Notes: generated by a model from the letters alone, not told the origin. 64,000 nucleotides of DNA from Carya illinoinensis (GCF_018687715.1 NC_056752.1:17505501-17569500), one strand, 5' to 3'. Counted from the first letter of the stretch, positions 9,175 to 21,956 are shown. Translations and numbers: made by a program.

Positions 9175-11018
9175 TCAATCCAAATCGTCGGACCGACTGC
9201 GTCTTGCCATGACCTCCCTCTGGAGTTGCTGGAAAAACTGCTGCTGCAATTCTGGCATGACACTCACATCCATCATCATAATGCGCTGATCTGATTCCTT
9301 CTTCACGAGCTCCACTTTCTCAGCCTCCAACCGCAGTCGTTCGTCCTCTTGACGTAATTTTCTAGCCTCCGTCTCCTTGTCATACGCCATCTTCTCGGCT
9401 TTAAGACGAAAAAACTCTTTCTCTTGAGCGCGTGACTCCTCCAACAGAGTATACTTCATCTTCTTGAGTTGGAAGTTCTCCTCTGCATGCTGGCCTTGGG
9501 CCTTTCGTTTTCCTTTCTCAGCTTTCCTTCCCATTGGTCGGTCGGGCTCGATAACTTGATTCTCCATCACATGATCCGCCTCGAGATCAAAAACTGAATC
9601 AACTGTAGCGCTAGAACATCGAGTTGGCGTCGGGGATGGGGACATCGTTTTCCTTCGCTTTGGATCCTCCTTCGTGGCACACCAAATCCACTTAGGTTGG
9701 TCCTTCAACAGGTGCCAACAATGCTCGAACTGGAAGGAGCATTTTTCTAGCGATTGGTACATAACCTTGGCCTTGTCAAACTTGCATGGCAAAAAAATAC
9801 AATGTTAAACCAATGTAGTGGACAAGAAATTTTAATAATAAAACAAGTAAAGGATTTGGAAATTCTACCTTGTCTTGCTCGGTCATGCGACTTTGATTTA
9901 ACCCTTCAACTTGGACTAGTTTCGCATAGGGGTGAGTATCGGCCGGTCCGGACCGGCAAAACCGACCGGACCGGACCGGACCCAATTCGGTCCGGTCCGG
10001 TCCGGTCCCATTTTTAAGGGACCGAAAAGATTCGGTCCGGTCCCGGTCCGGGAGTTTTTCACCCCGGACCGGACCGAATAGAAATAAAAATAAATAAATA
10101 TTATTTATATATATTATTTATATAATAGTATTAGCATATTACTAATATATATAATAGTATACTATATGTATATATATTAAATATATTACAATATAATTAC
10201 ATAAATATTAAAAAAAATGTCATTAAATATTAGCATATTATATAAATATATAGTTATCACTATTACTATTATTACATATAGTTATTAGTTATAGTATAGT
10301 TATTATTACATATATTTATTAGTTATAGTATTATTACTAATAGTATTAGCATATTACTAATATATATATATAATACTATATGTATATATATTAAATATAT
10401 TACAATATAATTACATAAATATTAAAAAAAATGTCATTAGATTTAAAAAAAAAAAAAAAAAGTCAACCTTGGACCGAATGGACTCACCGGACCGGACCGG
10501 ACCGGACCGAATAGGACCGGATCGGACCGGTCCTGATGGAGTTCGATCCGGTCCAGGGTTGGAAAACCCTGGACCGAATAGGTCCGGTCCGGTCCACAAA
10601 ACCTCCCCGGACCGGACCGAACTCACCCCTAGTTTCGCACAAAATTTGTTTGTGGCCTTTTGGATAACCGACCATCGATGAATTAAAGACTTTATTGTCC
10701 GCTCATTTGTGGTTTCTTTAAATTGGTGGAAGTACTCATAAATTTTTTCCCAAAGTTAGGAGTGTTTTTGATCTGTTCCCTAGACGGCATCAAGGCTACA
10801 ATTTAGCTATGCAGAGACAAGTAACTTGTCTTCTTCGGGGGTGAAGTTCGCACCCCTGACTGATTTCTTAACCCTTATAGGCTCCTTAGGGGGTAGGGGT
10901 GGAGAGTCATCAAGGGTCACCAGATAGGTTCCACTTGGCCCACCGTAAGTGGGGTCGAGTTGAGGATCTTGACTAAGGAGATTGGTGAAGTACATATGTC
11001 CAGAGTCTTATGAATCCA
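9175..11018 (-). pseudogene. Harbinger Myb/SANT-like accessory gene, split by a MITE
   Basis: Read on the minus strand, it starts at ATG 11018. Exon 1 has ANFTPEEDKLLVSA, the first helix of the Myb/SANT-like domain, then KSLIHRWSVIQKATNKFCAK. It is interrupted by the hAT MITE, then continues VEGLNQSRMTEQDK to a GT donor at 9868. A GT-AG intron spans 9781-9868. Exon 2 (9175-9780) encodes FDKAKVMYQ, FEHCWHLLKDQPKW, a GRKAEKGKRK basic patch, and a Glu/Lys-rich coiled coil resembling the NAM-associated C-terminal domain. The protein would import transposase into the nucleus and bind element ends. Stops early in exon 1 (after MDS, after VSA, after SLDAV, after KHS) and the MITE make it a pseudogene. 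Confidence 0.85.
9927..10631. mobile_element. hAT-type MITE with GGTCCGGTCC-rich ends
   Basis: A 705-base element with 10-base terminal inverted repeats TAGGGGTGAG/CTCACCCCTA and a perfect 8-bp target duplication GTTTCGCA (9919-9926 and 10632-10639). The 8-bp TSD and the short TIR indicate the hAT superfamily. Next to each end is a dense array of GGACCGG/CCGGTCC units, in inverted sense, that could fold into a long stem. The AT-rich core holds two near-identical direct repeats (10131-10225 and 10346-10439). There is no coding sequence; mobilisation would need a transposase supplied elsewhere. Confidence 0.9.
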
Positions 11019-12056
11019 TTTCTAAAAAAAAATGACATGTTAGAACAAGAAACGACTAAATTTGGCCACCCACTAATGGCTGCAACAACCGGTTGCCAAT
11101 ACTTGTTGGCAGACTGAGTTACCTAGCCATTGAGGAAATGAGCATAAATTTCCTGTATGTCCACCAGGCTTTGTCATCATCACAACCAACTTCTATTAGT
11201 TTTCACATTAATTCTATATCACAACATAATACAAAACAACAACCAAACAACAATGAGCAAATCATAATACTGCTAAATAAGAGCATCCCCATCCGGTCAC
11301 ATTATATCGAATATATTAATAATTGTGGCTCAGAATGGTGTAAATATTGACAGCATACGTAAGATGTGACTTACATCAAATGGCTGCAAAACCCCACCCG
11401 AACCCCAATTGCCTTTTGTGGAAAGTATCACAAACTGCAATATGGCCATTCGGGTGAGGATTACCCCGCCATATCGATGGGGCCCATTAACACTTATGAA
11501 TTAATCCGTACAATAACACCATCATCATAGCCTAATAACAGCCCCTCCCCCAAGAGATACGAAACACTGCATGTGTCCAAGGGTCATAGATCAAATTACC
11601 CTCTGGAAAGAGGAATGAAAATGCACATAGCTAATAACAAAATTTGGGAAAAAAACAAATGCAACCATACCAACCATAATAATTATTTTTAATGAAAGTG
11701 ACACAATAAATATTTTTAATTATAGATATAAATATGATCTTAGAGTGTGGCATCATTACTCAATCTGAAAATAACATTTTTGAGACTTTCAACTTGATCA
11801 ATCTTTCACAGAACAATAAGATCTAGTAATTTTTTCATTACTACTCGCAATCAATATTTCAGTGTGAAAAATAAAGAAGGTAGTTGCATCTAGTACTAGT
11901 ATGTGCTGAGAGAGGTCTAAGAAACCAAGGTTACAATGCAGCAGGTGCCTACTTCATCAACATTTTAATTTAGGTCCCATAATTGTAGAACTAAAGAAAA
12001 GACCAATCAACATCCAGCCAAGGTATGACAAATTGCAATCCTGCAGTATCTATAAA
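11019..12056. other. Harbinger internal non-coding sequence
   Basis: No gene. It contains a second TIR-like sequence GAGCATCCCCATCCGG at 11281-11296 in the same sense as the left end, without a matching inverse end nearby. The 3' edge (12052-12056, ATAAA) is the target site of the LTR retrotransposon. Confidence 0.5.
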
Positions 12057-14362
12057 TGTGACACTCCCAAATCCCCATGCATGGATACGGGAAAATCGAG
12101 ACGTCCGAATGATGACCTCACGGGTCATCACCCTATCGACGTGTGCCAAGTGTGTGTATAAGAGAAGAATGTGCACGAGAAATACGCAGCGAAAAGCAAG
12201 TCAATAACTAAGTACCAGAACTTTTCTTAATTTTAATACAAAGTTATTCAAAACATACATAAATAAATGTTACAAGACACGAATATAATTTAATATCAAC
12301 TACAAAACATAACATCAGCATCCCGGCGGAGCCGCATCCTCGGGCTCAGCCTCCTCCTCCTCATCCTCGATCTCTACACCAAAATCTACGGTACCAAAAA
12401 TGGTGCCGCAGGTAAGTAAACTCCAAAGACCAGTAGATAAAAACATATAAAACTCAAACAACATGGATGCAAGAAAAGCCAATGCACATGTCCCGCAAAA
12501 CCACATTTTTACCACGCACGCCAAAAACCCATTTGGCCCATAAAAAGCTATCCTTAAAACCAAGCCTCGCCATTATCCCAGATAATGGCCCAAACCACCA
12601 TTTTCCCAGAAAATGGATCAATGCCTCGAAAACCAACATCGCCATTTTCCCAGAAAATGGCCCATATCCGAAAACCATAAAAACAATCCGGTTATGCATG
12701 CACCATGATCTCCCCTAGGGATCACCCGCACACCCTGGCTCTGTGCCACACTGCAGGTAACGACTACGCATGTGACACCTAAACGAGCGATGCCCAGACT
12801 CGCGCCCAACGCGTACCTGGCCAGGCCATCCTCTAGCCCTCGCCAGCGAAGGGCCACGGAGTCGGTGAGTAGAGCGATGCCCAGACTCGCGCCCAGCGCG
12901 TACCTGGCCGGGCCATCCTTTAGCCCCGCTCCCGTCGTCGCCCAGCGACAACTCAGGGGACGTCACTCAGTATTATCCACTCCCGAGTGACCATAGGAGC
13001 TCCACCGAGATAATAACCTATCCCGGCTTGGGCTCGTGAGACACACGCACCCGAAAATCCATTCACGCCAGCAAAACAGGATTTCTCAAATAAAATAAAA
13101 TGCACGTGCATGCACCAAGTAAATGCAATTTCAATGCACAAAACAATCAACCAACTAGCAACAATAATTTATTGTAAGAGTAAAATATATTTAAATCTAA
13201 AAGTAGGGCTTGGAAAATACTTACAGCGCTATACGGTATTTTTAGAAAGCTTGCGGCGTTGCAAACGGCGGAGGAAAAGCAACGTAACAGTGTAATTTAC
13301 ACTGTGGCCGTGGGTTGTAAAATACCCACTTTTGAACGGGGACAAACCAAGGCTCGGGATTGATAGGGAACGGTCTTGAGATATTTATGAAGCTAAGGAA
13401 AATGAGTTTTGGCCATGGGTGGTGGTGGAAATGGCGGTCGAAGGCCAAAAACGGAGTTGAGCTCGTGGGAGCTGCTCCGGCAACGGATCGAGGCCGGAAA
13501 TGGGTGGTTTAGGTCGGCAAGAGGTAGGGGAAGAAGCTATGAAAAGATGGTGGCCGGAGGTGGTGCGACGGCGTCGGAAACGGTGAAAAACCGTATGGCT
13601 TGGAGGAGCTCGTGGCGGCTAACGGTGGCTCAGATGGAGGTGAAACTTGGTAGGGATGTTCACCGATGAGAGGGGAAGAAAATTGGGTGGGTGGTGTAGG
13701 CCACGCCGCCGGCGAGCGGCGGTTCTGGGCTGCGAAAGCAACCGGCGACAGGGGCAAAAATAGAGCAGGTGCAGTGACTTCCGGCGGCTCTCGAAGGCTA
13801 ACGGCTGGTCCGATGGCTCTGAAAATTGGTGGGGATGATCTCTGGTGGAAGGGGAAGAGAATGGTGGTGGCAGTGCACTAAACGGTGGCCGGACGGCGGA
13901 GAACTGGCCGGTCAAAATGGAGGTGACGGGAAGGAGAAAAGAGAGGAGCTGCGCACGGGGAGAGGGGGAAACGGGAAGAAAAAGAAGAAGAAAAAAAGAA
14001 GAAAAGAAAGAAAAGAAGAAAAGAAAAGGAAAAAAGGGAAAAAGAAAAAGAAAAGAAAAGAAATGAGGTCCAATCCTCACCTCTGGAGTCCAACAACTGA
14101 TCCAACGAAAATAAGTTTAAAAGCAATAAAACTAAGAAAATATTTTAAACACAACGTAAAGCTAAAATATAATAATTAACTAGTAAAAACAAACTATTTA
14201 ATTTTAAATCCAAAGACAAGCTAAAATAAATTAAACAACAATTTAAATTCAACAGCAATTAAAATCCAATTAAAATCCGATAATTTAAAATAAAAGAAAT
14301 ATTATATTAATTAAATTAAAATATTCCTTCAGTGAAAATACACATAAAAACGGGATGTCACA
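12057..14362 (-). repeat. 3' LTR (left copy)
   Basis: It starts TGTGACACTCCC and ends GGGATGTCACA. It is near-identical to 17595-19907; in the first 60 bases five differ, all transitions. It contains repeated palindromic CCATTTTCCCAGAAAATGG blocks (about 12570-12665), a duplicated block starting GAGCGATGCCCAGACTCGCG (12785 and 12872), and a purine tract (about 13973-14062). Short open frames inside it are by-products of this sequence, not genes. Confidence 0.9.
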
Positions 14363-17300
14363 TCCTTCCCCCCTTAAAATAAATTTCGTCCTCAAAATTT
14401 GTGAGATCAATATCAGCGCCAAGTAGGATACACTACGCAACTCAGAATATACTTGAGAAAATCATACCATCAGCCATTTCCACGCAAGTATGATTAAAGA
14501 TTTCTCCAATTATACTTCTAAAGCAATTCCATCATATTCGTACTAGTCTCCCAGCGACGTATCACGTCTAGAACTCCTAAAGCAGCCACGTGAACCGGAA
14601 TCACCATATCGTCAAGAACTTCAAAACCACACCCAAGAAAATTCTAAAAATTATTACTTCTTAGAATGAATTGTATTAACCTCAATCAACCTTCATGCTA
14701 TATCATCGAAACTTTCATTGTATACAATATCTTGGTAACCTAATAGTCACTTCCAAAATAAACCATCAATAAACATAATTCGCCCAAACAAAATATTACT
14801 CTCCAATTACAAGAACCTTCTCAAAATTTTAAGTCATCACTAATTACTCAAAATCAGCACACCTAATCATTAACTATCACTCCTATTTCCTCAATTATCT
14901 CTAGCTACCTTAACTAAATCAAAATTCCGCAACGACACCCATGATCATCAACAAAGAAGACGATATCAATCAATTGCAACCTTCCAAATTAAAAACAAGT
15001 ATCATTATCTCAAAATACGCCAATCTCATCTAAGATAAAGAACATATGGCTCGAATCCATCCCGACCAACTAATAAAGCACCTATAACTCCTACTTAACA
15101 ACTTACACTTTCAAGATCATCACTTAAATTCTGAATATTGTCTAATTTAGAGATAACTAAATTCACTACGAACCATGATTAAATTCACGATAACCTTAAT
15201 AAACCCTTCTTATAAACTCAATTACCTACTTCTATTCTCATAACCCTAATATGAGCACGACTATTTCCTTCAATTGCATACAAAATTAACTCTCAAGATA
15301 GGCCATGCTATTCAAACCTCCAATCCATCAAAACTATGGCACTACCCTCCTAACTTCTACTGCTTATTACCTTACGTACCTATTTAGGCTAATCACCGTT
15401 GATTCCCAAACTTCCACTTTCAAGATTTTATTATCCACTACACATGGCGACTCAACAATCTCTCTTCAAGTTAAATAAAATGTATATAATTCTCCCAGTT
15501 GGACACTCAAACTCCAAAGGAAAGTATAGCCTCAAAATTTAGACTCCTGTGTGACCTCAAGTCACAATTAATTCTTGAAGATAGTCTCAACAATAAATGC
15601 CAACCATCACTCCAATTGGTAACCCACTTCAACTGTACACTCCGATCAACTCACTAAGAACTCGAAGTTAAAATCTATTGAATTTAATACTATCACATCT
15701 AATCCACTTCAGTACTCACCAAAGCCACTTCTCTCAAGCCAAAAAGAGACTAGGATTTGTACTCTCCGAAATCCATACACCCTCACCACCACTATAAATG
15801 GATCTCATGTACCCTTAGCTAAGATTAATAATCATTCTAACGTATAAGTGATCCATCACTTCCATTTCCAACATCCGTACCTTATCCTCAAAATAAACAA
15901 AATTTCATTTCCCAAAACCTGCATCATCTATTATCCTCAACTCGGTATGAATCAATCCTAAAACTTGTCACTATAACCTCAAGCTATAACAATTATTGCC
16001 AACCCACATTCCATTGAGTAACACACTTCGACTGAACGCTCCAATCGATTCACCACTATCATGTGTCAGTCTCATACATCCTTAGCCGAAACCAATAGTC
16101 ATTCCAACGTACAAGTAATCCATTACTACTATTTCCATCATCTGGACTTATATCCGCAAATCAACATGAATCATTCCTATATCTGCTTAACTTATACCCT
16201 TAATATCAGCAAATAGTTATCGCTTAAAGCTTTGTACTGAAAATAACCTTAAACCTGCTAATAATCCGTTCCCAAAAGTCTCTAGAACATAAGGTCTCAA
16301 CTTCAATCGAATTCAATACCAACAATTAAACTATTGCTTCCAAAACCTCAATGGATCTATTTCTTCCGAACCGAAAAAAATCATTTCCTAAAATCGATTA
16401 CTACAACCTCGAGTTAATAATAGTCATTTTCTGAACTAAGTCAATATCTACAATCCTCAAAGAAGTATATGAGCTAAATCATTACCTTCCATTCTCAAAG
16501 AAATGTACCCCAGAAAAATTTCATATTATTAACTAAACTCTGATCAACCCCATTTTAATGGTTGCAAACTAACCACTCTCCAGAGTGGATCAAGCTAGCA
16601 CCCCAAGTCTGTAAAACTAAGAACTCAACTCTTATTATAAATTGGTCCTTCAACTCTGCAATTCTAAATCCTTAAATCAAATAAAAATAATTTCTAGAAT
16701 TTCTAAGATCAATGAGCTTACACCCCATAATAGAACAATCAGCTCCCAAAGCTTTTAAAATCTAATACATTAACGAATAATAAATCATTTTCTGAAATTT
16801 TCAGGATTGATGGCTTTAATCCAAAACATTCACCTTAAAACCTGTAAATTTTAAAACCCCAATTGCCACCAAATTGTTCATCAGAATCAGCGAAATTTAA
16901 AACTTGAAATTTAATTATTTCCCCCAAAGCTTGTCGAACTTAAAACCTTAATTACCAAAATCTTATTTCCTAAAATCTATAAGGCCTCAAACCTTAGATA
17001 AAATTATCTTAAACCAATCCTTAAAGTTTGTTGAACCTACACTCTCCTATTCTATAGCCGCATTACATAAATTCTACAAAACCTAAGACCTCAACCATCT
17101 TAAGCGACTTAAAGCTAACCCCCCTCCTTAGTTGCAACTTACATTCCTACTCCCAAGAAATTGCCTAATCCATGTCGTTCCCTTCTAGCCACAATATTAT
17201 AAAAGTAACCCACCTCTATAAAATTCAACCCTACTTCACTAAGTATTTTTTTTTTCCTATCAACGACATTCTCAATAGTACCGTCCTCCTGCCATAGCAC

Positions 17301-17594
17301 AATTCTCAACCCCACTTTTTAACTCCGGACAAAACCAAACAAAACAACTTAAAACAAAATAAATAAAACAAACAAACAACATACTTGCAATTCAAATAAA
17401 ATCAAATCAAACCAAACCAAATCAAATGGAATTAAATAAAATAAATTCAAATCAAATGAAATCGAATCAAGTTAAAGAAAAACAATTCAACTTAAATAAA
17501 TTAAAATAATTTTAACACCAGCTTTTAAAACTTTCTGGTACTCCACCTATGGGACATGTGGTTTTACCCAGAGCCGAACCGCTCTGATACCACC
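14363..17594 (-). other. Internal region of the LTR element, no coding frame
   Basis: On the plus strand it is A/C/T-rich and poor in G, with many stops in every frame. No capsid, protease, reverse transcriptase or integrase motif was seen. 14363-14377 is the polypurine tract on the minus strand. 17581-17592 is the primer-binding site (TGGTATCAGAGC on the minus strand), followed by GGTTCGGCTCTG. Confidence 0.75.
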
Positions 17595-19907
17595 TGTGAC
17601 GCCCCCAAATCCCCATGCACGGACACGGGAAAATCGAGACGTCCGGATGATGACCTCACGGGTCATCACCCTATCGACGTGTGCCAAGTATGTGTATAAG
17701 CGAAGAATGTGCACGAGAAATACGCAGCGAAAAGCAAGTCAATAACTAAGTACCAGAATTTTTCTTAATTTTAATACAAAGTTATTCAAAACATACATAA
17801 ATAAAAATTACAAGACACGAATAAAATTTAATATCAACTACAAAACATAACATCAGCATCCCGGCGGAGCCGCATCCTCGGGCTCAGCCTCTTCCTCCTC
17901 ATCCTCGATCTCTGCACCAAAATCTACGGTACCAAAAATGGTGTTGCAGGTAAGTAAACTCCAAACACCATTAGATAAAAACATATAAAACTCAAACAAC
18001 ATGGATGCAAGAAAAGCCAATGCACATATCCCGCAAAACCACATTTTTACCACGCACGCCAAAAACCCCTTTGGCCCATAAAAAGATATCCTTAAAACCA
18101 AGCCTCGCCATTATCCCAGATAATGGCCCAAACCACCATTTTCCCAGAAAATGGATCAATGCCTCGAAAACCAACATCGCCATTTTCCCAGAAAATGGCC
18201 CACATCCGAAAACCATAAAAACAATCCGGTTATGCATGCACCATGATCTCCCCTAGGGATCACCCGCACACCCTGGCTCTGTGCCACACCGCAGGTAACG
18301 ACTACGCATGTGACACCTAAACGAGCGATGCCCAGACTCGCGCCCAGCGCGTACCTGGCCAGGCCATCCTCTAGTCCTCGCCAGCGAAGGGCCACAGAGT
18401 CGGTGAGTAGAGCGATGCCCAGACTCGCGCCCAGCGCGTACCTGGCCGGGCCATCCTCTAGCCCCGCTCCCGTCGTCGCCCAGCGACAACTCAGGGGACG
18501 TCACTCAGTATTATCCACTCCCGAGTGACCAGAGGAGCTCCACCGAGATAATAACCCATCCCGGCTTGGGCTCGTGAGACAACGCACCCGAAAATCCATT
18601 CACGCCAGCAAAATAGGATTTCTCAAATAAAATAAAATGCACGTGCATGCATCATGTAAATGCAATTTCAATGCACAAAACAATCAACCAACCAGCAGCA
18701 ATAATTTATTGTAAGAGCAAAATATATTTAAATCTAAAAGTAGGGCTTGGAAAATACTTACAGCGCTATACGGTATTTTTAGAAAGCTTGCGGCGTTGCA
18801 AACGGCAGAGGAAAAGCAACGTAACAGTGTAATTTACACTGTGGCCGTGGGTTGTAAAATACCCACTTTTGAACGGGGACAAACCAAGGCTCGGGATTGA
18901 TAGGGAATGGCCTTGAGATATTTATGAAGCTAAAGAAAATGAGTTTTGGCCGTGGGTGGTGGTGGAAATGGCGGTCGAAGGCCAAAAAGGGGCTGAACGG
19001 AGTTGAGCTTGTGGGAGTTGCTTCGGCAACGGATCGAGGCCGAAAATGGGTGGTTTAGGTCAGCAAGAGGTAGGGAAAGAAGTTGTGAGAAGATGGTGGC
19101 CGGAGGTGGTGCGACGGCGCTGGAAACGGTGAAAAACCGTATGGCTTAGAGGAGCTCGTGGTGGCTAACGGTGGCTCGGATGGAGGTGAAACTTGGTGGG
19201 GATGTTCACCGATGAGAGGGGAAGAAAACTGGGTGGGTGGTGTAGGCCACTCCGCCGGCGAGCGGCGGTTCTGGGCTGCGAAAGCAACCGGCGACAGGGG
19301 CAAAAACAGAGCAGGTGCAGCGACTTCCGGCGGCTCTCGAAGGCTAACGGCTGGTCCGATGGCTCTGAAAATTGGTGGAGATGATCTCTGGTGGAAGGGG
19401 AAGAGAATGGTGGTGGCGGTGCACTAAACGGTGGCCGGAAGGCGGAGAACTGGCCGGTCAAAGTGGAGGTGATGGGAAGGAGAAAAGAGAGGAGCTGCGC
19501 ACGGGGAGAGGGGGAAACGGGAAGAAAAAGAAGATGAAAAAAAGAAGAAAAGAAAGAAAAGAAGAAAAGAAAAGGAAAAAGGGAAAAAGAAAAAGAAAAG
19601 AAAAGAAATGAGGTCCAATCCTCACCTCTGGAGTCCAACAACTGATTCAACGAAAATAAGTTTAAAAGCAATAAAACTAAGAAAATATTTTAAACACAAC
19701 GTAAAGCTAAAATATAATAATTAACTAGTAAAAACAGACTATTTAATTTTAAATCCAAAGACAAGCTAAAATAAATTAAACAGCAATTTAAATTCAACAG
19801 CAATTAAAATCCAATTAAAATTCGATAATTTAAAATAAAAGAAATATTATATTAATTAAATTAAAATATTCCTTCAGTGAAAATACACATAAAAACGGGA
19901 TGTCACA
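17595..19907 (-). repeat. 5' LTR (right copy)
   Basis: It starts TGTGACGCCCCC and ends GGGATGTCACA and is the promoter LTR in element sense. It has the same internal structure as the left copy: three CCATTTTCCCAGAAAATGG-type palindromes near 18105-18200, the duplicated GAGCGATGCCCAGACTCGCG block at 18324 and 18411, and the purine tract near 19515-19610. Confidence 0.9.
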
Positions 19908-19912
19908 ATAAA

Positions 19913-21934
19913 TCTTTTTTTTGATCAGTTAGAACTAAACAAAATAATCACGGGAAAATTATTTCCACAGTATACAATCTGCGATAAGTAGTTTTATAAC
20001 AAGGAGGGCGTAACTACCATAGCAATTTGCAATGATTTTCTTAACACAATGGTTACTTAAACCCAAAGCAGAGATTGATGCATCAAGATGTGAGGTCATA
20101 GGTTTAACTAATATGTCCATATTTAGAAACAATGGTTTGGTTCAAAACTCACACAAAATAGGAGAAAATATCTGTAAAATATTAAATAATGTTGCTACCA
20201 AGAAAGTAAAAGCTTAGGATTATATATTAAAAAAAAATTAAGAAGATGCGTATGGATTTAAAATAAGGATTAATCACCAATTAGACTGTCATTTCTAGGC
20301 AAGTAACAAAATTCTCACGTGGTTTCATAATTATTATAAATGGTACTCAAGTTTCACACATTTTTCAACAATTATCCTACCATTCATCTGCCTTCCAAAA
20401 ACCTAAAGAAACACCATGTTAGACTTATTAAAAGGTCAACATGTGTCCTCAACCATGTCAGCTCAGACCCAAGAATACAAGACAACTCAGAGAATAAAAA
20501 CATAACAAAGACTCATCCATTACTGCATGCAACTTGACAAAATATCATAATTTATGCACTCTTGACTTCATGGAGTTAATACAATGTGCAATGTTTAATT
20601 CATGCACAGATTACAATTGAGCTAATGCAAAATCAAACATTCCATAAAACACATGCAAGAAAAGTCCTCTAACATGGAAATCACCATCTGAGTGGTTTTA
20701 TGAATTTGCAATATAGTCATTCATTATAGAGATTATTTAAGAAACAATTTAATATCCTAACCAAAATTTGGAATAGTGCTAAAGCTTTGCATCTGAGTAA
20801 GGCACATCTTGATTCAATTAGAAATATTATTCACAGGGAAACATTCTTAAGTGCTAAAATGAATAAATATGTCAATTCAAGTACCTTAACAAAAGCAAAA
20901 AGCATGGAAGAAACAAGTGATTATATGTTTCGGACTATGTCAAAAAGTTGTGGTCAAACAATTATTGATTGCCTTTTATCTTTTATCTTTTGCGGAGGCA
21001 GGTTCCACTTTGTCATGTGCTTTTCCTTCTATTTGCAACAAAGGAAGAAACCCAAAATTACCCAAAAGAAATAACCACTGCAATCAGTACTTGGAAACTG
21101 AAAATCTCTGCACTGAGATGTTGCTGTGACAAAATCCATGAGATAACATCCTATAGCTACACATATAATATCCTTCACTACAGGATAAGAGGTTAAACAA
21201 CGAAAGGAGCTTCATATCCAAGCCAAAAAATAAAGATCCTGGTACAATAAACACAATAAAAAAAAAAAAAATTGAACCCAAAATCATACCAACAATAATT
21301 ACCTCTCAACCGATCCAATATGTAGTAGAAAAAACCTCATGCAAACCATAAAATATACAATTATAGAAAATAGAAAGAAACCCATGTGAGAAATAGACTA
21401 GGATAGTAAATCGCGGCCACAATCTTTCTCCAGAAAACCCTTGCCCATCAATGGGAAATCCACCAAAAATTACTCCCCCAAATCAAGCAAAACACATACA
21501 GTTATTTTTACACTAACCAGATAATTATTTCTCTCACAAAGATTGATCATGGCATCGGGAGGAAGACGATGGGCAGCCAAAAACAGAGAAGGGGAGAGAT
21601 AGAGAGGAAAAGAAAAATAAAAGAAAATGAGGGTTTTTGGTACATACGATCTTCAAAGAGAAAATATTTTGAACTTACAAAAATTTGGCAATGGAGATCT
21701 GCAATCGATGGTGCTGAAGTGCAAGGGAGGGCCAACCGTTTCAGAGAGAGAAGACGCGGGATGAAGGGGAGATCGATGGAGCCAAGGACCGATGCGGATG
21801 TACAGTATTTCAACAAATATAGGGATTTCCTGTACAGACCGGAAATGAAGTCCGTAAAATGGGGATTGGGATGGAGATGGGTTTTTGATAAAAACCCTAA
21901 ATTATTCCGTAAATTATAGGGAAGAAAACCATAT
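19913..21934. other. Harbinger right-hand non-coding region
   Basis: No gene. On the minus strand at about 21670-21690 a TTTTTGTAAGTTC context resembles a splice donor after a pyrimidine-rich leader (21560-21640), so this could be a 5' untranslated exon of the Myb-like gene; that is a guess. A-tract at 21258-21271. Otherwise unremarkable AT-rich sequence. Confidence 0.4.
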
Positions 21935-21956
21935 GCAGAACCGAATGGGGATGCTC
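21935..21956 (-). repeat. Harbinger right terminal inverted repeat
   Basis: CCGAATGGGGATGCTC directly before TTA (21957-21959); the inverse complement GAGCATCCCCATTCGG pairs with the left end. Confidence 0.85.

Larger units (their letters stand above)
12057..19907 (-). mobile_element. Minus-strand LTR retrotransposon with 2.3-kb LTRs and no coding capacity
   Basis: Two direct LTRs of 2306 and 2313 bases with TG/CA ends are flanked by a perfect 5-bp duplication ATAAA (12052-12056 and 19908-19912). The primer site TGGTATCAGAGC is on the minus strand at 17581-17592 beside the right LTR, and a purine run (AAGGGGGGAAGGA) beside the left LTR fixes the orientation. The 3.2-kb internal region has no gag or pol frame. 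Long LTRs, the methionine tRNA primer and an empty body fit a non-autonomous, LARD-like derivative of a Gypsy element; the Gypsy assignment is inference. Confidence 0.9.
6904..21956 (+). mobile_element. PIF/Harbinger DNA transposon with two nested insertions
   Basis: Terminal inverted repeats GAGCATCTCCATCCG (6904) and, reverse-complemented from the right end, GAGCATCCCCATTCGG (21956) are flanked on both sides by TTA (6901-6903, 21957-21959), the PIF/Harbinger target. The homologous copy A is uninterrupted at this point. Inside are the two standard genes: a DDE transposase on the plus strand (7644-8903) and a Myb/SANT-like accessory gene on the minus strand (9175-11018). Removing the hAT MITE and the LTR retrotransposon with their TSDs leaves about 6.5 kb. 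Both genes now carry stops, so the copy is not autonomous. Confidence 0.9.

Noticed and set aside
9754..10017. Arg/Gly/Pro/Ser repeat frames in the MITE (also 10411-10681)
   Set aside because: Translations of the GGTCCGGTCC arrays; open on both strands because the repeat lacks stops.
13619..14126. Pro/Ser/Phe-rich and Lys/Glu-rich open frames in the long LTRs (also 19165-19671)
   Set aside because: They come from the purine tract and G-rich LTR sequence, are open on several frames at once, and recur in both LTRs without a protein signature.
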